Shown here piece after piece: positions 1 through 11,649 of a stretch of DNA of 64,000 nt. Numbering within the stretch: position 1 is the stretch's first letter; every line of letters begins with the position of its first letter. Under the pieces are notes generated by a model. The model saw nothing but the letters and a program-made list of their open reading frames with translations, was not told the origin of the DNA and did not search any database. The DNA comes from Chrysaora quinquecirrha (Eukaryota; Cnidaria; Scyphozoa; Semaeostomeae; Pelagiidae), in the NCBI GenBank assembly GCA_014526335.1, contig JACTAT010000029.1, forward strand, positions 933,998 through 997,997, written 5' to 3'. Position numbers and translations under genes: made by a program.

Positions 1-453
1 CTTCTCTTTTCGGCAGACGTCGAAACGTATTTTTTGGTACAGTCTTCTGAAAACGGCAGGTTTCGCAGGTCTCCAAAACCTTCTGCTGCCTGAAACGGCT
101 GCGCTTAAGAAATTATCGGCATCCCTTAAGAACGGTGTAAGAACGGTGCACGCTCAAATAAATTTTACAAGTATGGCAGCCAAGGAAACGAAAGCCTATT
201 TCGATCTGCCTACGATTTTCAGCAGCCGTGTTTTTTTGGTAAAAGAAACTTTCCCTGCTAAGTCTACAGTTTTCAAAATTCAGAGAGTCTGCGAAAAACA
301 GAATGAGACCAAAAAAATACACCCTAAATGAGTCCCTCTCTACGCAAACAGCAACAACAACAACTACTACCAAACAGCTGTTTGCTCAAAGAGGCAAATA
401 ATAATGCTATAATACAGCGATAGCAATGACACTATGTGTGGAGATGATGGGAA
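1..453. other. no gene recognised
   Basis: I see no exon I can support here. Short open frames at 113-373 (minus) and 146-331 (plus) overlap one another and have no family resemblance. Confidence 0.4.
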
Positions 454-582
454 ATGAAGGTCCACCAGCACAAGAAACAACTTCTGTTATTAACAAGCCT
501 AGCTCTGTACTTAGCTATCGGTGCGGTGTTGTTCAAAGCGCTCGAGAAAGGCATCACCATGAAAAATAAAATACCGAGCTGA
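454..582 (+). pseudogene. two-pore potassium channel N-terminal fragment
   Basis: A 42-codon frame begins with ATG and ends in TGA. After a basic start (MKVHQHKKQ) it has a hydrophobic helix, then the run LYLAIGAVLFKALEKG. This closely matches how the first membrane helix of two-pore-domain K+ channels (TREK-like K2P family) ends, where LYL.IGA..FKALE is typical. In that family this helix precedes a long extracellular cap and the first pore loop. No GT donor is obvious after the helix, the frame closes 12 codons later, and I found no pore-loop exon downstream before the next gene. It is therefore more likely a fragment or decayed copy than a working channel. It could also be a first exon whose splice site I missed. 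Confidence 0.35.
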
Positions 583-1490
583 GGAGCCACAATGAAGGCG
601 AGGCAGCGGCAGTTTTTTGGGCCAGTTTTTTTTACTGGAAAGTGATGATTCCTAGTTTGAGCGGTTTTGAGTTTGGTCGTTAGTCGCTAGCGATAACTAG
701 GACTCGTGTAAAAAGTCTAACGTTTTGACGTCATGTGTTAACTTCTTGTTTGGTTGGCGACTTCAGGCGCGGCGGAAAAGTTGAAGTTAATTCATGTTTC
801 ATGAACGCGCGTAGCGGGGCGATATGAGATGATCAATGGTTGAAATAAGCAATGCAAAGACAAGCCGCTCCTTTGCGCACGGAAAAATATGCCAAGTGGA
901 ACACCGGCATCACGGGCCCAATGCGTTCCAACGCGGTGTAAACTTATTGAAGACCTTCTACTCAAATTGAATTCAAAACAAAAAGAATGTTTTGCGTTCG
1001 GTATAGCACAATTTCAGACAAACAACAATAAAAATAGATATTGTACCTGAAATATTCTTATATTAAATAAACGACTTTTCGGGCATGAATTCGATATTAA
1101 AACAGAATTCGAAATAGATTGCAATCGAAATTGTCGCCTACTCAGTTTTTATTGTCTTGTATTTGATTGGGAAATCAATTCCAGTTCTTTTAAAATTTTG
1201 CAGGCTTTGGAATTACCAAAAGGGCACCCTTGTAACTTATTACTATAAGAAACCTTTAGGTTAGTTTGATAATAGTGCTAACTCCAAACATGTTTACAAT
1301 TTTTTGATCTTTGTTTCCCTGAAAACCCAGAACGAATTCGAACGAAAGATCGACAAGCGTTTCTGTTCAATAGAATGGCGCATTCGATTCTTTGATTCGA
1401 GCATGTGTCGTTATAAAACGAAAAGTTCTCAAAGCATAAACACCACAGTCAGTGAGATAACTCAGCTTTACATTTCAATCCCGTTTAACG
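583..1490. other. intergenic, nothing recognised
   Basis: No supported exon, RNA gene or repeat boundary was seen. The segment directly upstream of 1491 presumably holds the promoter and 5' untranslated region of the following gene, but no clear TATA box stands out. Confidence 0.4.
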
Positions 1491-4400
1491 ATGGCGATGG
1501 CAAAGTTATTTATTACTAGTGCAATTCTAACAGCTATTTTTGTAAGTATGTCTATTGTATTTCACCGATCCGATTCGATGCAGCGGAAAAGTCAAAAGAG
1601 GCGCTTGCAGTGGCAGCGCCTAGGGATGGACTGGGAGGACTCCACGTCACTTTTTTCAAGGAACAACAGCCTACCTAGTTCGTATAAATTCGATGAGAAG
1701 ATGATAGGGGGAGGGGGGATATCAAATCATTAGCAACGACTTATTCCTTGGAATCTCGTACACCCTCAGATGGAGTCTTCATTTTTCGTAGGAATCTTGT
1801 AAGAATTCTTGTAAAATCTTGCAAGAATTCTACCCCCTACAACACCAGCTGTGTGGCTAGAAACTCTCCAGCGTTAAACAATGGGTAAGAGTGCACTTTA
1901 GGGGTCTCTAGTTATCTGTATCATTGTAATCAAACTGTATTTGATAACGTTGCGCGAGCAGAAAGAACGAAACAGAAAAATGGTGAACCGGTGATGAGAA
2001 ATACTCGTTTGAATTGAACTCCAATTAAACATTCTTCATGATCAATTTCCGTCAACGCAGGTAAGATTTGTGATAAATTTGCAACATGCACACTGTTAAA
2101 GCAGGGGTTTGGGGGTGGCAGCCCCCAATTTTCCTATAGGTCATCACAATACCTTATAATGCTAGTAACTAGGGACCCCTAAACTGCAGTTGAACCAAAC
2201 AATGTCTTAAAACAGAAAAAAACAAGCTTGCAAAATGGAATTTCATCTTCACCTTCAAGTTTCTACGCCGTTGATAGTGACAAAGAATCATTATAGTGGA
2301 AAAGGTTACAAGTAATATCTTTGCAATGTTCTCATTTTAGAATATCTGTGAGTCCCAGTTCACCTCCAGTCTTTTTACTACTGTCAAACATACACCAACA
2401 CCACATGGTTGTATTGACTACCTTTTGGAAGGAATTTATGAAGATGGTTATTATACTCTTTACGACACTCATGATAGACGTTACACTGCTTATTGCGATT
2501 TCACTACGGAGCCTGGATTCGCTTGGACTTTAATTGTGTCATTCTCAAGGTTGATGGTTCTAACTGAATCAAGTCAGGTAAGATACCGTCTTACCGTCTG
2601 CTTTTTGCTATCTGTGCTACACGAACTCACCTAGCCATATACCCAACCGCCCAATCGTCCCCCATGTCCTTACGCTATTGCTGTTCGGGAGTGGGAGACA
2701 TGACAGTCCCATTTTTCTAAAGGATCAATATCCTACTTCAACTTATTATGATGAGGAAATATTTTGGGGTTTTCGAAACGTGAACAACAAGGAATTCAAA
2801 GAAGACAAACCGTTATTCAAACTACCACAAGGGCGTTCTCTGACACTTTGATCCTTGAAACCACGACCTTCAATTTTCCTAAGGGCAAACCTAAAGACTC
2901 CCCATTACGTTCGCCTCACTATTAGCTATGTCTACTCCACTGACGTTGGTGAATGACGTTGCCACTGTTTTTGTTTCTGCATGCCAAACGTTTGCTAAAC
3001 TAGCTAACAGTTTACTCTTAGGTGCCTAATTGCTGAGGGAAGGGTTCGGAATAGCCGGGGGGTTGGAACTACCGCCAGGATCCAATTGGTGGGGGGTCGG
3101 TTTGTTTGAAAAACTTTGTCTGGAAACTACTGAAGCGCAAAGCGAGGGTCACTACAGTGCTTATAGGCTAAGAAAATCCACAGTAGCCATCAAATTGAGT
3201 GTAAGTGAAATTTCACACCAAGAAAGTCAAAATAAGTTTAGTAAAAAATATCAACATCAATATTAATGCAAACTTAATAAGCGGGGGCTCTTAATAAGAA
3301 CGGGGGGTTGGAAATTAAAAAAAATTTATTAGCAGGGGGGACTGCAATTAGGCACCTAAGAGTAACTTGTTATCAGTGACTCAGTTTTTTTCCGGTCCCT
3401 CACTATGTCCCGCGAGAGACAGTTCACATCAAGGACTATTTCACGCCATTAGATAGACAGATTGGTAGATAGATGAATAGAGAGGTACATAAATGACAGA
3501 TGATAGACACATGTACTTGCTATCTTCACAGGGTATGAGTTTATGCTTAGCACGGGGCACAGGGGACCTCTGAATAGCACAAGGCTAATCTAAGCAGTCA
3601 AGCCCTTCCACTTTATGTGATCACAACTCGTGTTTTTTTGCCTTTGCCTAGAATTACAGAGGACCGGCGACTCTCCTCGTTAGTCATGACAACGAGTAGA
3701 GTGTGCTGCAGTATGCCCTAATAATTTACAATATGCTGCAGCAAGTCTTTCAACTATGTTTTTTGCCTTATAGGTCCTGAAGAGAAGACTCCTTGGTGAA
3801 AATGGCCCAGTTAATCAAGACTCTCCAAACTGGGATGCATTTCGTTCTGGCAAAAATAGGATCGATGCTCTAAAAGAAGTCTCCAGCCATTTGAGAATGA
3901 CGTGCTCTGAAAATGGTCCTTTCGTTGGGATTAAAAATTTCAACGATTACGTCAGGGTGAATTTTTCGAGTTTCAATCCATTGACGCTTAATGTCGCTCA
4001 TGAACAATGTGTTGCAGCGGAATTCATAAGTGTCAGGTAAGAATTATGTTTTTATACGTCCCACTACTACAAAAGTTTTCCCATACTCTAGCTATATGTT
4101 AGTCTCCGTGCATGCGTTTACTGCTTGGTTCGTTTGGTGTAAGTGGGGAGGAGGATTTTGAGAGAAACGAAGTCCAGTAACAGTCGACGTGTTGGACTTC
4201 GTTTCTCTCGAAATCCTCCTCACCCACTTACGCAAACCAAACCGCACAGTAATAATCAGCACGTAGGTTACTATGCGTGGCCAAATTGTACTTTGTGCGC
4301 AGTTTGTTGCTCAGTTTATCTTAGTTGGTCCAGGGGCACTTAATATAATTTGAGGAATTTGAGTGCAGATATGTGCCACCCTGTGGGTGGGTTTCGGGCG

Positions 4401-7400
4401 TTGAAATTGTCTAAACATGGGTATGGTTTTTGCCATACGAGGTGGTGAGAAATGGAAAGAATACAAATAAACGAAACCAAATTTGAGACAAAAGAGTATA
4501 AAAATCGCAAGTAAAAGGAAACTATCTTATTACTGTCATATTCTGCATTATTATCTCATAATATCATTATATATGGGCGGGTTTGTAAGATCTGGCCGTC
4601 ATATCCCTGTCAATCTATAAGTCATGTATCCCCCTCGGCCAATTGGTAGCCTCGATATAACAGGAATAAACGTCTGTTACTTCAGAATAGCTAATTCACC
4701 GACAGAACGGATACGACAGACTTAGAGCCTGTTTATATGGAGCCGAGTTAACCATCTAGCCGAGTTACTCGGCAGACCGAGTTACCCGGCATGTATACAA
4801 AATTAACGCAATCCCGGTTGTCTGTTTATATGAGAGAGACGAGTAACTCGGCTAGCCGGGATCCCGGCAAAACAGGCGAGATCTCGGCATGCTGAGTTAC
4901 CCGGGTCTCTCATATAAACGCAAAATGCCGAGTTACTCAGCCAACAGGGTACCCTGGGTACCCACCGGGACAAAATCGAACAAAATGCGCATGCGTGTAC
5001 TGCAAAGCATTTGGCATTAAAACAACATGGAATCTTTAAAACATGGAATCTAGAAAACATAGAATCTTTAAAACATGGAATCTAGAAAACATGGAATCTT
5101 TAAAACATGGAATCTAGAAAACATGGAATCTAGAAAACATGGAATCTATAATCTCGTAATATGAGATGCTGGTAATCTGATAAAGTGTTTGTCTAGATTA
5201 CGTTAAAGCAAACCTGACCAAAACAGACCATCATCAGACTATCAAAACTCAAAACAGAATTCAGTCGGTTTTTCTATACAAAAGACCTATTAAGAAACAT
5301 CCATGCCTTCTGTACTAATTACCGATATTGAATGTCTCCAAAATTTATTGAAATCCTTTTCACATCGGATTCTCCAAATCTAGATCAGCAGGTCACACGA
5401 TTTCGATTTTTAAACAAGTATTGAAATTTGATGAGGCAATTTGAAAAATTGAAATAATGATTTTGGTAATTATTGATGACTGTTATTCAAACATCAGGAG
5501 GAAGATTAGCGTCAACTATTTGTCTTTGGTAAGAGTTGACTTACATAACATGCTGCGTTGAATTGGACTGAGCAGATACATAACTGAATAAAGGAATAAA
5601 GAACCCTTTTTTATTAAACTCAGCAATTAAAATAAGAACTGAACAATCAAGAACGGTTATAGAAAAATTTTGAAAATTTGAACTCCAAAATGCCGTGAAA
5701 CACAACCTTTTCAGCTGTTGAACAAAAACATTGTAATCATTTGCCAGTTTGATTCTTGTATATACTGTATAATTTGAGACTAGTTTGATAATGCACTCTA
5801 GAGCGCTTTACAGTTTGAAATAGGACTAAACCTCTAATTCTAGACATAGGCAGTCTTGGTGACCCCGTGTGTTGTATCTCCATCCTGTTTGCTGCTGCGC
5901 ACTTGTATCTGTTATGGCTGGCAAACTGGCATATACAGATACGATTAGCTGGTAAGGAAACACTTTTTCTTGGCATTTGCTCGCAGTTAGCAACCCCCTA
6001 ACTGTTATTGATACCTAACATGTCGGCAGCTGTGGAAAGTGCATGCTAGAATTCGTCGGCAAGCTATGTGTTGAACGCTTTCTCGACACGTTTATTTTGC
6101 TTCTTTTGATTTGCAACATCTCTCGCCCTTAGTTACTATTGCCGAAAAATTCCGTTCTTCTCAAATTTGCCGACGGACGACTTGCCATGCCCCCCGGCTC
6201 CTACGCCACTGAAACTGACACCACCATTTCTGTGACACAAGGGAAGTCAGAGAAAAGGCTTCTCTTGGTAGATTGGAAGGTTTCATGTCAGGATTGTTCA
6301 GTTCTTGATTGCTGAGTTCTTATTTTAATTGCTGTGTTGAATAAAAAAAGGGTTCTTTATTCCTTTATTCAGTTGTGTTTCTGCTCAGTCCAATTCAACG
6401 CAACATGTTATGTAAGTCAACTCTTACCAAAGACAAATAGTTGACCATAATCTTCCTCCTCATGTTTGAATAACCAATAATTACCAAAATCATTATTTCA
6501 ATTTTTCAAACTGCCTTATCAAATTTCAATACTTGTTTAAAAATCGAAATCGTGTGACCTGCTGATCTAGATTTGGAGAATCCGATGTCAAAAGGATTTC
6601 AATAGATTTTGGAGACATTCAATATCGGTAAATTAGTACAGAAGGCGTGGATGTTTCTTAATAGGTCTTTTGTATAGAAAAACCGACTGAATTCTGTTTT
6701 GAGTTTTGATAGTTTGATGATGGTCTGTTTTGAGTTGGTCAGGTTTGCTTTAACGTAATCTAGACAAACACTTTATCAGATTACGAGCATCTCATATTAC
6801 GAGATTATAGATTCCATGTTTTCTAGATTCCATGTTTTAAAGATTCCATTTTCTAGATTCCATGTTTTAAAGATTCCATGTTTTCTAGATTCCATGTTTT
6901 AAAGATTCCATGTTTTCTAGATTCCATGTTTTAAAGATTCCATGTTTTCTAGATTCCATGTTTTAAAGATTCCATGTTTTCTAGATTCCATGTTTTAAAG
7001 ATTCCATGTTTTCTAGATTCCATTTTCCAGTTTCCAGATTCCAGATTCCAGGTTTTAAAGATAGCCAAAACCATACCCATGTTTAGACAATTTCAACGCC
7101 CGAAACCCACCCACAGGGTGGCAGATAGCTGCACTCAAATTCCTCAAATTATATTAAGTGCCCCTGGACCAACTAAGATAAACTGAGCAACAAACTGCGC
7201 ACAAAGTACAATTTGGCCACGCATAGTAACCTACGTGCTGATTATTACTGCTTGGTTTGGTTTGCGTAAGTGGGTGAGGAGGATTTCGAGAGAAACGAAG
7301 TCCAACACGTCGACTGTTACTTGACTTCGTTTCTCTCAAAATCCTCCTTCCCACTAACACAAAACGAACCAAGCAGTAAACGCATGCACGGAGACTAACA

Positions 7401-7767
7401 CATAGCTAGAGTTTTGCAGCAAGATAGCAGCAAGATAGACACCATTTGACGGTGTCTATAAACCTTCCATCATAAACCATATATATATATATATATTTTT
7501 TTTCTTAGAAATATATCTTGTTCAGATTGCAAAGTTGCTTTTGCACAACGTAAAGACGCATGGAGCCTACATATAGATGCATGGCTTTCTCAAAATCGAT
7601 GTGGGATGCATAGAATCAATGATCAAGCAGTGCACAGTGAAGACATATTTGGTTTCTATGATCAGTATAACACTAAATTCACGTGTACAAAGCATGATCA
7701 CAGCACAACACAAATTTGGTTTGGAGCACGATTGTTCAATGAGAATTTTCCTGAAAAACATGATTAA
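1491..7767 (+). CDS. secreted protein with fibrinogen-like start, coral matrix-protein type
   Basis: The four-exon model is 1491-1541, 2341-2577, 3774-4036 and 7509-7767 (TAA), giving about 269 residues, with all junction phases agreeing (0, 0, 2). Exon 1 encodes a hydrophobic start (MAMAKLFITSAILTAIF) before a perfect gtaagt donor. Exon 2 has GCIDYLLEG, DGYYTLYD, AYCDF and AWTLI, like the first third of a fibrinogen C domain. Exons 3 and 4 add NWDAFRSGKNRIDALKEVS and five to six further cysteines (C..C pairs, NRCGM, FTCTK) but no complete fibrinogen fold. I recall the combination from anthozoan secreted proteins reported in coral skeleton matrix (USOMP5 type); this is memory, not an alignment. 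If the exon 1 donor is not used, the frame runs on to 1733 with a basic stretch (RKSQKRR) and the protein would be a type II anchor. The last intron (4037-7508) is filled by a foldback repeat and intron 2 holds a MITE. Confidence 0.6.
3015..3362. mobile_element. MITE with CTCTTAGGTGCC ends, TA target
   Basis: A 348-base element has inverted ends CTCTTAGGTGCCTAATTGC and GCAATTAGGCACCTAAGAG and is flanked by TA on both sides (3013-3014, 3363-3364). TA duplication suggests Tc1/mariner-type mobilisation. The interior is G-rich and noncoding. It sits in intron 2 of the matrix-protein-like gene. Confidence 0.75.
4138..4233. repeat. perfect-stem hairpin in left foldback arm
   Basis: GAGAGAAACGAAGTCC and its complement GGACTTCGTTTCTCTC are separated by about 18 bases, and pairing extends outward through the GAGGAGGATTT / AAATCCTCCTC segments to the gtaagtg / cacttac ends. 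The same hairpin recurs in the right arm at about 7262-7358. Confidence 0.7.
4728..4925. repeat. GAGTTACTCGGC-rich inverted-repeat insert
   Basis: The segment opens with gcctgtttatatggagccg and closes with ctctcatataaacgc, with repeated short motifs GAGTTACTCGGC and CCGGGATCCCGG inside. It is absent from the opposite foldback arm, so it is probably a later MITE insertion into the left arm. Confidence 0.5.
5028..5155. repeat. tandem repeat, left foldback arm
   Basis: Alternating copies of acatggaatcttta and aacatggaatctag form a tandem repeat of about 31 bases per double unit. Confidence 0.75.
6811..7022. repeat. tandem repeat, right foldback arm
   Basis: This is the complement of the 5028-5155 array (attccatgttttctag alternating with attccatgttttaaag) but has more units, so the two arms have diverged in copy number. 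Confidence 0.75.
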
Positions 7768-8394
7768 TTTTGATGAACATTAGTAGTGTTGTATTTCCTT
7801 CGTAATGCAAATTTTGGTTTAAGACTTTGTTATGTTCCTTTGTTTTGTGACATTAATGCTCATTTTCTCATTTCATGTTGTTTTTTTCATCCATAACGTG
7901 AATTGCTATCATAGTATACACGGTGTCCCTCTAAGACCTTTTAGACGGAAGGTCGATTCAATTCAATGTATTCAATTCAAATTTTTCGTCAAATACAAGT
8001 TTAGAAAAGAAAAAGTCACTACGAAAATACTTGTACAGTATTCTACGCGATCCAAGATAAGCAGAGCTTATCTAGCTTGGGCCGCCAAATTAAAGTTTAA
8101 AAATGCAATAACATCGAAAGGATTGAAGCTTTTCAAATTTCAAGCATAACGGGTTTTCGATACTTAAATCTTTTCGACAATCCTCGCCAAAATGCTGGGA
8201 CACTACGATTTTTTTCAAAATTCTCGCTCTAAAGACGCATACCCCCTCCCCCGACTCAATGTTGATGAAATTGATATTGCCAGTGGTCATAACATTGATT
8301 CGGGGGGGAGGAGTTCAATTGCCCAAATATGATATAATGGGATCGGGTTTTTAAGGTAAAACATACTTTTTACATAGTGTCGCCAATATTGTCG
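7768..8394. other. 3' flank, nothing recognised
   Basis: This follows the TAA at 7767. A 105-codon open frame at 7832-8149 lacks recognisable motifs and I do not call it. No clear AATAAA was identified near the stop. Confidence 0.35.
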
Positions 8395-8598
8395 GCGATG
8401 ATTGTACGAGTAAAACATTGGTTGACAAGCGAAAGTATGGCTGATGTTCAAAAAAGTTCAAAAGCATTTTTTGCTTGACGCAAGCAAAAAATGTTGGACG
8501 AGCAATGTTTTCGGACGCGGCCATATGGTCAAACATTTTGCTTCACAAGCAAATCTCAAATGTTTGACGAAATATGCTTGATCGTTTGGCCAGGGCCT
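8395..8598. repeat. MITE copy, family of 57405-57857
   Basis: The right end (aaatgtttgacgaa ... tcgtttggccagggcct) and internal palindromes around gcttgacgcaagc match the longer element near 57.4-57.9 kb. The left end is not clear, so this is probably a truncated copy. Confidence 0.5.
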
Positions 8599-9959
8599 CA
8601 GCAAATCATTGGCTTCTGATACGAACATCAACGAATTTGGTATGGAATAATCCATATTTCGAAATTTTGAAATTTCAATAATCGTTGAAAAGTATAATAC
8701 TGTAGGCTCATGCAGGAATTAATGGTCAATGAGGAGGTATTTTAATGGGCGTGGGATGGGCGTGGTTGATTGAACTCGAAAGGAGAATTCTTTGCGCACC
8801 GGAACCGTAACAACCCCAGAATGCATTTTTGCAGTTACGTATGTGATTTGCGCAGTAGTATTTTTGTATTGTATATTAGTGGGCCTATCTGATGAAGAAA
8901 GAAGGGAAGCGGCTTGCTGTGGTAAGCGTGAAAATTAAATTTGTTGCGGAAAAAGCCAAGTTTAATAAAGAAAGAAGATTTATTTTGAACCTGAATTAGC
9001 ACTGTTTCATCAATGGTAAAACATTATTCCAGAACTCTTTTCAGCACTTAGAAAAGGTCTCGTGTTTGGTGCAGTTGTTTTAGGCCGCTCAGAAATATAG
9101 TAGACTGACAAATATTTTCCCGTCTTAAAAATGTACTGTTTACAATGGCTGTTACCACTACTGTTGATACCCAAGCCACCAAACTTTGCTGTGTGGACTA
9201 ATAACGCAATATTTATGATTCTCTACATCATCAGCTTTTTCCTGGAGCGAAAACCATGTACAATTTGTACAGTTGTTTTTATCATCGCCGTCTTGCTCAT
9301 CTGCCATAGTGGCCTTGGAAATTGTATATTTTTTGCAAACTGCGATGGGTTAAAAGCTTGACAGGGGCTACTGAATGCTATCAAGACATCAAACAGCATC
9401 GCAAAAGGCTCTGCAAATTCTAGTTGAATGGATGGAAGATCACATTTTTCCACCATTGATTCATTATGATCCACTCGCTGCAAAGTGATATGATAACCAA
9501 ATCTTTGCCTAGAGCAGACAGCCTACTCCACTAGGCAATGTTTTAGTTAAAGAAATGAATGGAGCCTCTCTGAATAAATTCATTGAAAAATTGATTGGAT
9601 CTGGATCAATGAGAAAAAGTTGTTTAATGACATTTGACAGAATCATCTTAAGTAGCCATCAAAATCATTTTGACGGAGCCAACTTAAGTAGTATTTAATG
9701 CTTTGGTAAGGATCACAATTGACTCACAATCATGCAGTAATCTTAAATTAAAAAAATTAGGATTGTTATCTTTATGGTTTTATTTATTAAAATGTTAACA
9801 CTTTGAAGCTGTAATTCAGGATTTCAGTTTGAAATGAATTCAACTAGACTTAAATAATAAGGACTTGACAGTCTATAATGAATAGATGCTTTGATCTATC
9901 ACCCTGTAATAAAACAGACACTCTTGCAAGCCATTGCTGGTCTATAAGGAAATAACAGA
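8599..9959. other. no gene recognised
   Basis: AT-rich DNA without supported exons or RNA genes. The frames at 9131-9361 (plus) and 9223-9483 (minus) overlap on opposite strands and show no family features. Confidence 0.35.
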
Positions 9960-10265
9960 GGATAAACTATATCAACAGACTTGAAAAATGTACAATGAAG
10001 CCCGGTTTCCAAATAGCCATATTAATTGCCATAGCACAAACTGCTAACTTTGTAAACTGCTGTCTGAAGATTAAAGTCTTTCCAGGAAAATAAAAGTTGA
10101 ACCTGATATTTGAGCACTTTTTTCTTACAGTCTTAAGTAATTAAAATGTAGTATTTTATAAAAATTTGCACTTGAAATTGGTGTTGCCTCCAGAGATGCT
10201 TTGCTCAATGCAAATCAATTTTGAGTGAGCGACAAAGTTAGCAGATAAATGAACTTTAAATTTAA
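9960..10265. repeat. repeat copy 1 (unoccupied MITE site)
   Basis: Shares blocks in the same order with 12950-13770: ctgctaactttgtaaactg, aaaatgTAgtattt, cttgaaattgg, and gcgacaaagt/gcaacaaagt. At 10149-10150 it has a single TA where copy 2 carries a 613-base MITE between two TA dinucleotides. Confidence 0.6.
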
Positions 10266-10654
10266 ATTTTCTGTTCAGTTCAGAACTTTACCAAAATAAA
10301 CAAGAGCATATACGTTTATCATAATTTAACAGTTTTATCTGTAAATGTCATTTCATAAATTAAGTAAATGTAATTTTTAGAGGCTGGCTGTTCAAGTTTT
10401 TCCCTTTTTTAAGCCTGAAATGTTCTAAATCTGTTCCAAATTCCTCGGTTACTCAGGCTAAAATATTTTTCAGTGAATGTCTGCAGTGCATGCTTGTCCA
10501 TTTCTTTGTTTGTTGGCTTTTTACATTCAGTCTGGCTGTCTTAATTTCATAAATTAAGCTGATATTCTTAGGGTTGGAAAGGCCAGCCTCAGCTTGTTCT
10601 TACTTTGTTCTTAAAATCTGGTGAAAATCCAGGCTCTTGGGACCACTTTCCACA

Positions 10655-10822
10655 AGCGTACAGTCAACTCAGCTGTCCATCCTTCCGAGGTTGGTAAATG
10701 AGTACCCAGGGTATTCGTTCTAGAATATGAGTCTGGTGGCACAAGCTGCAGGTCCACATCAGCTGTATAGCTGCCAGAACCCCTGACCTGCATTAACGAA
10801 TAAAGATTGCTTGCTTGCTTGC
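10655..10822 (+). mobile_element. SINE-like element with TTGC tail
   Basis: Contains the block ggttggtaaatgagtaccc, related to tataaatgggtacctgg in the SINE at 15740, and ends in ataaagattgcttgcttgcttgc, a short tandem tail of the kind seen on SINEs. The 5' promoter part is not recognisable, so the left boundary is uncertain. Confidence 0.45.
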
Positions 10823-10998
10823 ACAGAAAATTGGCCAGACTTATCCTGGTAACACAAGTGTTAAAAGCATCCTGTTGCAAGATTATGGTGTTTTGTTACT
10901 GTCCATTAAGGGTTTCATGCTGAAGATTGCATAAAAATATCTTTACATTATACAAGATATTTAAAACAAAAAGAAATGAGAATTTGGATTAATCAAAC

Positions 10999-11649
10999 CT
11001 TAACAAAATAATTCATTCCGGCCACCATCTGCCTTGCAACCTCCACAGCTTTAAACGTTGCCAGAGTTCTCCCTAGTTTCTGTTCGACTTCACTTTTGAC
11101 CTTGAAATATGTAAGTTAAAAATCATTATCAAGTTTGGGATTTTTTCAGGTACTAGGTAGGGAGGCCGAAGGGAGGTGTCACACCCCTGTATACGCCAGC
11201 AACCTATCAGTTACAATGCCATAAGAAAATATGCAATCTGTCAGTCATAATCCAATAGACAAATCCGTTGTTTTTGACAATTTTTTTGCTTCAGCAGTCA
11301 AATCTGTAGCTGGAAAATTCATAGATAGTCTAGTAGGTCTGTTTTGAAATGCATTTTATGCTGACAAAGCATGTTTTGTCATATGATATGAAAGGTACCG
11401 TGATGACGATGGAAGCCTTCCTTGTCCCGTCCAGCACAGCCCGGCCAACAAACAGCCTTGCATTCAAACAGAGAGGTCCTTCTGTTTTCTGTTCTGTTTA
11501 AACATTTTCTTTTCTGAAAATTTTCAGTTTGAGAAAAAAAAGTCAACGCATCATAATTTTTTTTTTGAAAAAACCATACATACCAAGTCGATAACTTGTT
11601 GGGTTTCTTCGTCAGCTGGTTGTGATGATCCTGTTCCTCCGCACTTCAT
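10999..11649 (-). CDS. stefin / cystatin B-like cysteine protease inhibitor, 3' part not found
   Basis: Two exons on the minus strand, 11649-11584 and 11100-10999, join in phase 0 with a GT donor (complement of 11582-11583) and an AG acceptor (11101-11102). Exon 1 encodes MKCGGTGSSQPADEETQQ, typical of the short stefin start around the conserved glycine. Exon 2 contains QMVAGMNYFVK, the QxVxG loop that wedges into papain-family proteases (type 1 cystatins, cytosolic, about 98 residues). No signal peptide is present, as expected for a stefin. A GT donor follows at 10998, so a last exon of about 40 codons is expected downstream, but I could not find it between 10998 and 8.6 kb, which is rich in repeats. 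The gene may be intact with a diverged exon, or broken. It lies head-to-head with NRBP. Confidence 0.75.

Larger units (their letters stand above)
4087..7413. mobile_element. foldback element or inverted duplication
   Basis: Two inverted arms face each other. The outermost matching bases are ctctagctat..gttagtctccgtgcatgc at 4087 and their complement ending at 7413. Arm pairs are 4087-4440 with 7065-7413, and about 5028-5656 with 6300-7022. A loop of about 640 bases lies at 5657-6299. The left arm carries extra DNA at about 4440-5027 that the right arm lacks. No long coding frame was seen, so it is either a non-autonomous foldback transposon or a local inverted duplication. It lies wholly inside the last intron of the matrix-protein-like gene. 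Confidence 0.7.

Noticed and set aside
3030..3266. 78-codon frame with GIAGGLELPPGSNWWGVG
   Set aside because: Lies inside a TA-flanked MITE and is not continued by neighbouring exons.
4143..7372. Near-identical frames at 4143 (plus) and 7154-7372 (minus)
   Set aside because: They are the two arms of the foldback repeat and read through its hairpin.
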